Position numbers and translations under genes: made by a program. Shown here one piece after another: positions 1 through 6,358 of a stretch of DNA of 6,358 nt. Every line of letters starts with the position of its first letter. The first letter of the stretch is position 1. This stretch comes from Gemmatimonadaceae bacterium (GTDB lineage: Bacteria; Gemmatimonadota; Gemmatimonadetes; Gemmatimonadales; Gemmatimonadaceae): assembly GCA_016720905.1 (NCBI GenBank), contig JADKJT010000027.1:1-6358 (forward strand). Reading direction: 5' to 3'. The notes under the pieces are model-generated. The model was given only the letters and a program-made list of their open reading frames with translations, searched no databases and had not been told where the DNA came from.

Positions 1-747
1 CGAGCGACGAACGCTCTATGTGCGGGCACGATTTGCCACAAACGCGCATGGTGATCGAGCCTCGGCCGGGACTCGCATGGGCCCGCAATCGCGCATTGCT
101 CGAGGCGCGGTCGGACGTCATGCTCTTCACGGACGATGATTGCGTACCGGACGCCGGGTGGATCGAAGCCCACCGGAGCCTGTACGATCGGAATCCCGAC
201 ATCGACTTGAGCACAGGACCCGTCGAACCCCTGGAGCTGGTTACGCCCGCCCAAGTCCTGTTTGAACGCTATGGTGGCTTCATCGCGCGTTACCGCCGAC
301 AGTGGATTTGTGCGCCGCGGGGGATTGTGTCGGCACCGCGGTCAGAGATGTCGGGACGATCGGAGTCGCGCGAACTTCGGGATGCGGCGGCGGTTGATTG
401 CGCGGGTGGGCCTGTTCGACGCGGCGCTTGGCGCCGGGACGAGCGCCAGCGGCGGCGAGGAACTGGAATACTTTTTCCGCGCGCTCAGACTCGGCGCATT
501 ACTGGCACGTGAGCCACGCGCCGTGGTACGACATGAGCATCGACGAGAGCTCCGGGAAGTGGAGAATCAGATCGAGGGATGGAGTCGTGGGTTTGCCTGC
601 GCCATAGCGCGGTCCGTGCTGGCCTTTCCGGAAGAGCAGATGTCCCAGCGGATGATGATGGGCCGAATTGCGCTGCTGCACCATGTCAGGCGGGCGCTGT
701 TCCGGCCCGGCCTTCGTCGACTTGCTCGCCGAGCTGCGGAATGGTAG
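1..747 (+). CDS. Family 2 glycosyltransferase, 5' truncated by window edge, two frameshifts
   Basis: This is the catalytic and C-terminal part of a GT-A fold, family 2 glycosyltransferase, which moves a sugar from a nucleotide-sugar donor to a glycan or other acceptor in the cytoplasm. The frame is open from base 3, so the gene starts upstream. Visible motifs are PGLAWARNRALLEA, then the metal-binding acidic motif FTDDDC (about 126-143) and a GWIEAH segment. After two shifts come the NFGMRRR segment, VGLFDAALGAGT with GGEELEYFFRAL, and the REPRAVVRHEHRR motif, all in the order usual for this family. The reading frame moves by one base at the G run 319-323 and again near 366-372; each looks like one missing base. 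The stop TAG at 745-747 may itself be an artefact, because the next region may be its continuation. Donor and acceptor cannot be told from sequence. Confidence 0.88.
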
Positions 748-1158
748 GTGCGTCGCGCCGGTACACACGCGCGCGGTGGGGAAGCCGCCGAGATTGTCGC
801 GCGCATACCATCAACGACGACGTCAGATTCGTCTCCGTTCGAAACCGCCGCCCATTGTCCGGTGCGGCGGCGCGAGCGGACCGCCAGCGTGACCCGATCC
901 ATCGACGTGGATGCCCTATGTTCGCCACTGCTGCTTGATGAGGATGTGGAGGAGGTCACCATCGATGTGCACTGTCGCAACCGATCGATCGGCACCCTCG
1001 TCCTGCCGGTGTACCACGGTACCGTAGGCATCGACCGTTTGCTCGACACCATTGTCGACCGTCTCGGCGAGACCCTCATTCTCGCCGATTGGCGCGAGAC
1101 CGTTCGATCCACGAAGCGCCACCTCGTGGCCCTCTCGTCACACGTCGCGGCACGCTGA
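748..1158 (+). CDS. Glycosyltransferase-associated domain, probably the displaced C-terminus of the preceding gene
   Basis: The clear protein-like part runs from about 890 to 1158 and contains SIDVDALCSPLLLDEDV, then VTIDVHCRNRSIGTLVLPV and GTVGIDRLLDTIVDRLGE, ending at TGA. The pattern (hydrophobic strand, basic turn, 'G.L.LPV..G.V', then an amphipathic helix) resembles an accessory domain that I recall flanking family 2 glycosyltransferases in several phyla. The frame is the same as the end of the preceding gene and is open from a GTG at 748, with only the TAG at 745-747 between them. The stretch 748-890 reads poorly in every frame, with RRYTRAR in frame 3 resembling the end of such transferases, so more than one shift is likely there. 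It could also be a separate small gene. Function is unknown. Confidence 0.4.
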   Translation: MRRAGTHARGGEAAEIVARIPSTTTSDSSPFETAAHCPVRRRERTASVTRSIDVDALCSPLLLDEDVEEVTIDVHCRNRSIGTLVLPVYHGTVGIDRLLDTIVDRLGETLILADWRETVRSTKRHLVALSSHVAAR

Positions 1159-1195
1159 CCGTGGCGACTGGTGCCGCTTCCGTTCCATTCGTAGT

Positions 1196-1213
1196 TTGCA
1201 CTTCGAATTGCAC
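1196..1213 (+). promoter_or_regulatory. Direct repeat TTGCAC-TTCGAA-TTGCAC upstream of the carrier protein
   Basis: Two copies of TTGCAC sit 12 nt apart around the palindrome TTCGAA. The core 1197-1212 is also a near-perfect inverted repeat (TGCA..TTCGAA..TGCA with one mismatched pair). It lies about 106 nt upstream of the carrier protein ATG, in the gap 1159-1318 that shows no convincing coding sequence. This could be an operator or part of a promoter, but I could not fit a well-spaced -10 box to it, so the role is inferred only from symmetry and position. Confidence 0.25.
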
Positions 1214-1318
1214 CATGCTCCCCATTGCTCACATCGCCGCGAAGACGCTAGGTACAACGAACGGTGTTTTGATCCTGTCGAAGGCCCACCGTCGACCCAA
1301 CGTTCTCTGCCCTGCATC

Positions 1319-1581
1319 ATGACTGACACCAACATCAGCGACGACCTGCGTGCCTGGATCGGCGAGCGATTTCTTCCGGCACACGAAGCCGCATTGCTCG
1401 CACCCGATACTCCGCTGATTTCCGGCGGGATTCTGGACTCCATCAGCACCTTGGGGCTCGTGGCGTTTCTCGAGGAACGCTATGGTATCGAGCTTGAGGC
1501 ACACGAAGTCGGTCGCGATCGATTGGACACACTGCCGCGATTGAACAGCTCGTCCGCGAGAAACTCAAGCGTCCTGCCTGA
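1319..1581 (+). CDS. Stand-alone acyl/peptidyl carrier protein, one frameshift near the 3' end
   Basis: This is a small four-helix carrier protein of about 87 residues once repaired. The motif LISGGILDSIS carries the serine (Ser41, codon 1439-1441) that receives the 4'-phosphopantetheine arm; it is followed by LVAFLEERYGIELEAHEV, the usual helix II-III stretch. The ATG at 1319 gives the normal N-terminal length, although no strong Shine-Dalgarno is seen before it. Near 1535-1539 one base seems missing: the frame ends in a low-quality tail, while the frame one base back continues as IEQLVREKLKRPA and stops at TGA 1579-1581. The next gene, an adenylating ligase, begins within a few bases, so the two are surely co-transcribed, and the ligase most likely loads this carrier. 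It is a discrete protein, not part of a modular synthetase. Confidence 0.9.
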
Positions 1582-1583
1582 TC

Positions 1584-3135
1584 GTGGCACTTGCTCACAG
1601 ACGCGCTCACGCTTCAGGCACAGGCCAGTGGCGATCGCATCGCGCTTCCGTGACGCGAACGCGCCTCCGATGTCGTATGGAGACCTCGACGCGCGTGCGC
1701 AACGGGTCGCGCTATTTCTTCACGCGCGCGGCATCAGCACCGGTGACCGGGTCGCACTGTACCTGCCGAAGTCCTCAAATGCGATCGCCTTCATGTTGGG
1801 TGTACTGCGCGCCGGCGCAGCCTACGTACCGATTGATCCTGCGGCACCGCCGTCTCGCGCCGCGCAGATTCTTGCGGACTGTTCGGCCCGTATCGCCGTT
1901 GTGGACACGTTGTATGCAGACGCGCTCACCGGAGCATCGCCGGGTTCCTCGGGCACCGAGATCTTCGCATTGACGGATTCGCATGCGCGTGATGCGATCA
2001 CCCGCGTGCCGGTTACGGAACAACCAATGCGCCCCGCGCATTCACGTATCGAGGCGAATGCTCCCGCGTACATCGTGCACACGTCAGGGTCGACGGGTCG
2101 ACCGAAAGGCGTAGAGGTCTCCCATGAAGCCGCCATGACGTTTGTCCGATGGGCGGTTCGTGCATTCGAGCTGTCAACACACGATTGCCTCGCGTCCCAC
2201 GCGCCGCTGCATTTTGATCTTTCCGTGTTCGACATCTTCGCCGCGCAGTGTGCTTAGGCGCGTCGTAGTGCTGTTCAATGACATCGAGGCGCGCAATCCG
2301 AAAGCGCTGGCGGCGGCCGTGGCGCAACACCAGATCACCACCTGGTACTCACGCCGTCGGCGCTCATAGCGCTGTCACAGTACGGGCACCTGGAGCGACA
2401 TTCGGCGAGGACGCTCAAGCGCGTCCTCTTTGCGGGCGAGGTGTTTCCGGTGCGGCAGTTGAAGCAACTGATGCAGCAATGGCCGCACGTCAGGTACTTC
2501 AACCTCTTCGGCCCCACCGAAACGAATGTCTGCACGTGGTACGAGGTCCCGACACCGTGGCTTGGATCGGACGCCGACACGCTGCCCATCGGCGCACCGT
2601 GTGCGCACTACGCGGTGCGAATCATCGACAACGACATCCCGTGCGCGCCCGGAGCCATTGGCGAACTCCAGGTGAGCGGTGCGGGCCTGATGACCGGCTA
2701 CTGGAACAGATCCAATGCGGATGGTGGATGGTTCGTGCAGGACCGGAATGGCCGTCGCTGGTACCGGACCGGCGATCTGGTCAGTCGCGCCACTGATGGC
2801 AACCTCGTGTTCCACGGTCGTGCAGACCGCCGGGTCAAGCGTCACGGCTATCGCATCGAGCTTGGTGAGATGGAAGCGGTGCTGAATACCCATCCTTCGG
2901 TAATCACGGCCGCGTCGGTGGCGGTGTCCGAGAGCGGTACGGTCCAGGGCATCCATGTGTTCATCACCCTGCTACCTGGCGAGGCGGTTTCAAACATCGA
3001 GCTTCGACGCTTCTGCGCCGCGCGACTCCCGCTGTACATGATCCCTGATCAGTTCCACGTCCTCGATCGCATTCCCGAGACGTCAACCGGAAAGCGGACT
3101 ATCTGGCGCTGTGCGCCCTCATTGGCCCCGCCTGA
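1584..3135 (+). CDS. Stand-alone amino-acid adenylation ligase (amino acid:carrier protein ligase), about 517 aa, multiple frameshifts
   Basis: A member of the ANL adenylating superfamily: it makes an aminoacyl-AMP and passes the acyl group to a carrier-protein thiol. Motifs in order are LKAGAAYVPID-like LRAGAAYVPID, the P-loop HTSGSTGRPKG (about 2078-2110), HFDLSVFDIF with the amine-binding Asp, LFAGEVFPV, FNLFGPTETNVCTWYEVP, YRTGDLV, GYRIELGEMEAVL and the catalytic lysine in TSTGK. Repaired length fits single-domain ligases with no condensation or thioesterase domain. Frame changes occur near 1587-1590, 1643-1646, 2243-2247, 2349-2352 and 3094-3097; after the last, the C-terminus reads DYLALCALIGPA and stops at 3133-3135. 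The start is uncertain: GTG 1584 or TTG 1591, both just after the carrier stop. Hand-read pocket residues D-L-F-Y-L-A-L-V-C-K suggest a proline-like substrate, by my recollection of PltF/RedM-type enzymes; this is not verified. Confidence 0.92.
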
Positions 3136-3142
3136 CTACATC

Positions 3143-3170
3143 GGGCCCGGCGTCCCACTACGCCTGGCCT
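3143..3170. terminator. Hairpin between convergent genes, possible bidirectional terminator
   Basis: The arms GGCC-C-GGCGT (3144-3153) and ACGCC-T-GGCC (3160-3169) pair as a 9-bp GC-rich stem with one C/T mismatch and a 6-nt loop; 3143 and 3170 could add a G-U pair. It sits in the 67-nt gap between the ligase stop (3135) and the halogenase stop (3203), which converge, so it is placed to end transcription from both sides. No T-run follows on either strand, so intrinsic termination is uncertain. Confidence 0.4.
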
Positions 3171-3202
3171 CCTCGCCTGCGCTGCGATCTGCTGAAGCGA
3201 CT

Positions 3203-4399
3203 TCAGGCGCCGTCGCTTGTCCTGTTCGTGTACACGCGACCAGCAAACAAGTCGATCAGGTCGTCTCGAGTGCGCGTGCCATTGACCAGCATCGCGAACG
3301 GCAGTGGGTCACCCCAGAACGAGTCGATGAGGTCTTGCAGGTTATCCATTGCTGCCGTGCAGATGGCCTGATGCGCCGCAAATGGATCGGGCAGGTCCCG
3401 GGTCTCCCCACTCAGGTAGCGGAGAATATGCGGGGTGGCCAGCTGGCCCTCTTTGAGTGTCAGATACAGACCAAACGAAAAGATCGGGTCGATGAATCGA
3501 TGGGCATCGCCAAGGCAGATGAAACCCTTCCCCGTATATCGCTCCACGAAGTACGAGTAGTTGGGCACGGCGCGCACGTCTTCAATCAGCGCGCGATCCG
3601 GCGTCCGGCGCGCCAGTTCGGGGTGCAACCTCCAACTCGCGCGGAGAAGGAACGCCTGCTTGGTCTCCCTCAGGCTGAGAAATACGCGCCGTCCACCACG
3701 ACGCCAACGCTGACCACGTGGTCATTCAAAGGGATGAACCACGCCCAGCGATACTTCGATGCGTAGAAGATGAGCGCGTTGTCTTGATGGTTTTCGCGCG
3801 TGCCATGATCGCGAATCGTATTGGCCACCTGAGAGAAGATCGCAATCTGTTTGTCGTAGCGGCCAGGTAATCGGGGACTGGTCACCTTGGTGAGCCAGAA
3901 AGGTGCGTTGCCCGGACGCATCAAGCACCACATCACTCGCAATCCGCTGTACGCTTCCGTCCGCCTTCACCACGTCAAGGCCGATGACCGATCCATCGTC
4001 GGCGCGAAGGACGTTTCGAGCGCGCCCGCGCACAACCGTGGATCCTCGTGCCACGGCCTCGTCGAGCAGCATCGTGTCGAATTCGGCTCGACGCACCTGC
4101 CAGGTGAATTGATCCTCAAGGTCCCCAGCGGCAGTCCGCATTTTGAAGAGGACAAACCACACATTTTTGCCGTACGCCTTCACGCCCTGTTTCTGCGGAT
4201 GCCCGGCCGCGAGCATCCGGTCGCCTAGCCCGAGGTCGCGAAGCAACGCTCCGCATTCCCCGGTCATCGACTCGCCAATATGGTAGCGGGGAAAGGTCGC
4301 CTGCTCAATGATCACGGTGTCGACGCCATGATGCGCCAGATGGAGGGCCGCTCCCGAGCCACCGGGTCCGCCACCGACGATTGCCACCTGTGTCCGCAT
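3203..4399 (-). CDS. Flavin-dependent halogenase-family protein (tryptophan-halogenase-like), two frameshifts
   Basis: Repaired length is about 399 aa. It begins MRTQVAIVGGGPGGSG, a GxGxxG FAD-binding motif at residues 9-14, then PRYHIGES (37-44) and PQKQG with Lys70, a candidate for the conserved halogenase lysine. TWQVRRAEFDTMLLDEA and VVLDASGQ follow. Next come YDKQIAIFSQV, the halogenase signature WAWFIP (WxWxIP, bases 3730-3747), and GDAHRFIDPIFSFGL near the FAD pyrophosphate site. Such enzymes use FADH2 from a partner reductase, oxygen and halide to halogenate electron-rich rings; short members often act on carrier-bound substrates. Frames change near 3893-3898 and 3674-3677, the latter giving LRETKQAF after YFS. 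The ATG at 4399 has a strong GGAGGAG 5 nt upstream. It is the second gene after the family 4 glycosyltransferase and faces the carrier and ligase pair. A non-halogenating FAD monooxygenase or dehydrogenase remains possible. Confidence 0.88.
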
Positions 4400-4404
4400 G
4401 CTTG

Positions 4405-4411
4405 CTCCTCC
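4405..4411 (-). promoter_or_regulatory. Strong Shine-Dalgarno for the halogenase-family gene
   Basis: On the minus strand GGAGGAG ends 5 nt before the ATG at 4399-4397, which fixes that start. The first three bases lie in the 3' arm of a small hairpin (4409-4425: TCCGCG, loop GATAT, CGCGGA), so the site could be partly masked in the mRNA. Confidence 0.75.
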
Positions 4412-4450
4412 GCGATATCCGCGGAATCAGTGCACCACCGTCGCTGCCGA

Positions 4451-5648
4451 TCAGCCGCGCGGCAATCGATACACGTCCATCGACCGCGCAGCGACAATTT
4501 CGTCAGTGAATTGTTGTTCCACGGTTTTGTCTGGCCGCAGCACCCAAACGCTCGCGCAAGCCCCGATTCTCGATCAGCTCGCTCAGCGCGTCAACAAACT
4601 GCGCGGGGTGATCGGCCGTGCCATCAGCCCGTTGATTCCATGCGAGATGAGTTCAGGCAGCCCCCGCGTCACTGGCGACGATGGCCTTCGAGGCCGCCAT
4701 GGCCTCAAGCACCGCCGAAGGACAGCTGTCCCAGAGACTCGGGAACAGATAGATGTCCGCGTGTCGCAGGCAGGATCGCACTTCCCCCAACCCCAGTGCG
4801 CCAAGATACGTCACCGAGCCCCGACAGGCCCGCTCACGTATTTCAGGCAGCAAGGTAGACTGCACATAGCCGCTTTCATCGGCGCCGGCGAGCACAATCG
4901 AAACGTCATGTCGATCAAGAACCCCAAGGAGAATCTCCCGGAAGAGGTGCAGCCCCTTCCGCCGTTCCATGCGGGCACCGAAGAAGATCGTCACCTTGTT
5001 CCTGGGCAACCCGAACGCACTGGTCGCGTCAATCGATCGCTGACCGTCGAATCAGTCGAGATCAATACCGTTCGGAATCACCGGAATCGGCCGTGTCTCG
5101 CCAAGCACCCTGCGCACCTCCGACGCGACAAAGGCCGAGCTGACGTCATGGTGGGCCCGTCGCATTCCCAAGGCTTCGATCGCGGAGCAGGCAACGATAT
5201 CGGCCCTGGAGACGCGGTAGTACGGCATGATGAGCCTGGCTGGGGACTGGAGGCGAACGATGACCGGCGCGTCGCTCACCGTCGAGGCAAAGAGCCCGTC
5301 GGCACCGCATTCCGGTCCCTCAATCACGTCAAATCCGATGCGACGATCCAAGTCCCGCACGGCGCGCCGCGCATTGAGGGCAATCTCCATTCTGCTGCGC
5401 GTCCAGGGCAGTCCGAGCGCACCGATCAGGTGCGCGGCGCGCACGGCTGGTCCGTTACCATTGATGCGCCACACGGTAACGCCATGACTGAAGGCGGATT
5501 GCAGATCCGCGTGCTCGGTCGCCCCGGCAATCACGTGCACCTCATGACCCAGCTTGGCCAAGGCGCGTGCGTGGTGCCAGGTGTAGGTGCCGATACCCCC
5601 AAAACCCGTATGGGGTGGGTATTCGTAGGAGAGTAGGGCGATCTTCAC
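4451..5648 (-). CDS. Family 4 (GT-B) glycosyltransferase, in-frame TGA and three frameshifts
   Basis: About 399 aa when repaired. The N-terminal acceptor domain opens VKIALLSYEYPPHTGFGGIG, with the GGIGTY loop, and the C-terminal donor domain follows VIPNGIDLD with FFGARMERRKGLHLF, VTYLGAL and YLFPSLWDSCPSAVLEAMA. The last is the nucleotide-sugar E(x7)E region, here with Asp in place of the first Glu; then GLPELISHGINGLM. It transfers a sugar from a nucleotide donor in the cytoplasm; specificity is unknown. GTG at 5648 is chosen because homology begins exactly there; the open frame upstream is only antisense to the right-hand gene. An in-frame TGA at 5054-5052 sits between LD and FD, where Arg is common. 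One-base shifts occur at the C run 4661-4665, near 4612-4620, and at the T run 4525-4528, after which the protein ends MDVYRLPRG at 4453-4451. The halogenase-family gene follows after 51 nt. Confidence 0.9.
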
Positions 5649-5759
5649 GGAGAGGTCAGTGCGAAGGAGATCCGCATCAAAGAATGACGACCCACTCTGT
5701 CCCACGGCACCCCTGTCGGGTGAGTTCTCGCGGTGTGGAAGCCGAGCGATGCCCGGGCC

Positions 5760-5788
5760 TTGCCGACCCGAGTCGCGTGCTCTACGAT
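5760..5788 (+). promoter_or_regulatory. Possible sigma-70-type promoter for the right-hand glycosyltransferase
   Basis: TTGCCG (5760-5765) and TACGAT (5783-5788) each match the consensus at four of six bases and are separated by 17 nt, inside the 190-nt region between the two divergent glycosyltransferase genes. Transcription would start near 5795, about 40 nt before the proposed ATG. In GC-rich DNA such matches are often chance. I see no equally good candidate for the minus-strand gene, and nothing else recognisable in 5649-5835. Confidence 0.28.
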
Positions 5789-5835
5789 CACCCGCTGTGG
5801 CAATGAAGCCACCGCCTTCGGAGCGCCGGTCACTG

Positions 5836-6358
5836 ATGCCCACTGCGGACTGCACGTTGAAGCGACGCGTCATCTCATCATCTCGCGAGAACTTCCGCCG
5901 GCGCCGTATCCCGCGGGTGGCATCGGAACCTACGTGGCCAACATGTCCCGACTGCTGGCGGAGGCGGGTGACATTGTTCATGTGATCGGCCAGCAGTGGG
6001 ACGGAGCACCGCGCGCGAAGGAAATTTCCTCTGACGGTCGTTTGGTGATCCATCGCGTGCCCATGGAGTTGCCTATTGCGTACGGCGGCCGATCGACGAC
6101 GGCAGATGAGGTGGCCGCGTTGCTCATCAGTCCCATGGCCGCACAGGCATGGGGACTCAATGTCGCCATGTTCGCCGAGGCGCTGATCGAGGATCAGCAG
6201 ATTGACGTGATCGAGGCGCAGGAGTGGGAAGCGCCGCTGTATCATTTCTTGCTGCGACGTGCCCTCGGACTCGGTCCCGACCGGAAGCCTCCGTGCATCG
6301 TGCACATGCATTCACCATCAGAAATGGTCTGGCGGCACAACGATTGGAGCCAATCGAA
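5836..6358 (+). CDS. GT-B glycosyltransferase, N-terminal part, cut by the window end
   Basis: From about 5872 to the end of the window frame 3 is fully open and reads HLIISRELPPAPYPAGGIG, TYVANMSRLLAEAGDIVHV, then IGQQWDG, and later IDVIEAQEWEAPLYHFLL and CIVHMHSPSEMVWRHND. This is the N-terminal Rossmann domain of a family 4-type glycosyltransferase: the first strand, the glycine-rich GGIGTY loop and the 'D.IEAQEWE' and 'HMHSP' strands are all in place. The donor-binding half lies beyond the window. The start is uncertain: ATG 5836 or TTG 5857 lie in frame 1 and read LKRRVI, which would join the main frame if one base is missing near 5872; no convincing Shine-Dalgarno was found. It is divergent from the other family 4 gene, and the two share the same N-terminal design but are clearly different proteins. 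Confidence 0.88.

Noticed and set aside
567..1232. A 221-codon minus-strand frame opposite the family 2 glycosyltransferase end
   Set aside because: Arg/Ser-rich composition typical of antisense GC-rich DNA and no motif; the plus strand has recognisable glycosyltransferase sequence.
3136..3766. Plus-strand frame running on past the adenylation ligase
   Set aside because: After the last shift near 3095 the real C-terminus stops at 3135; the rest is antisense to the halogenase-family gene.
3723..4399. Genes split by stops read as pseudogenes
   Set aside because: The breaks affect unrelated genes alike, many in homopolymers, with catalytic motifs preserved, so assembly error is the simpler explanation.
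4398..5636. A 412-codon open frame on the plus strand
   Set aside because: It is entirely antisense to the family 4 glycosyltransferase, has low-complexity composition and no recognisable domain; the minus strand carries clear motifs.
5649..6311. Long minus-strand extension upstream of the family 4 glycosyltransferase
   Set aside because: Homology starts exactly at the GTG at 5648; the extension is antisense to the right-hand glycosyltransferase and has no protein-like pattern.
1..6358. Mobile elements, CRISPR arrays, tRNA or rRNA genes
   Set aside because: I saw no transposase motifs, spaced repeats, terminal inverted repeats or RNA-gene signatures.

Overview
The window comes from a GC-rich bacterium and looks like part of a secondary-metabolite or glycoconjugate gene cluster. 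No marker gene fixes the taxon. The sugar-transferase sequence style reminds me of Gemmatimonadota or similar GC-rich soil and water phyla, but that is an impression only.

Layout. Plus strand, left: the 3' part of a family 2 glycosyltransferase (1 to about 747), a short region with a glycosyltransferase-associated beta-rich domain (748-1158) that is probably its C-terminal part, a stand-alone acyl/peptidyl carrier protein (1319-1581), and a stand-alone amino-acid adenylating ligase (about 1584-3135). Minus strand, centre: a GT-B family 4 glycosyltransferase (5648 to 4451) followed 51 nt downstream by a flavin-dependent halogenase-family protein (4399 to 3203). The ligase and halogenase genes converge on a 67-nt gap holding a hairpin. 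Plus strand, right: the N-terminal half of a second GT-B glycosyltransferase, divergent from the first and cut by the window end.

How the genes may work together. The ligase would activate an amino acid and load it on the Ser41 phosphopantetheine arm of the carrier protein. The binding-pocket residues I read by hand (D-L-F-Y-L-A-L-V-C-K) resemble what I remember for the L-proline ligases of pyrrole pathways. A carrier-tethered substrate next to a WxWxIP flavoprotein halogenase is a classic arrangement for halogenating a carrier-bound ring. The three glycosyltransferases suggest that the product, or a scaffold it is attached to, is glycosylated. A prolyl-carrier dehydrogenase, expected for a pyrrole route, is not in the window.

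Reading-frame quality. Almost every gene here is split by one-base shifts, many in G, C or A runs, and one gene has an in-frame TGA. Protein homology continues smoothly across each break, so I read these as uncorrected long-read assembly errors rather than decay. The gene spans given are the repaired spans, not single open frames.
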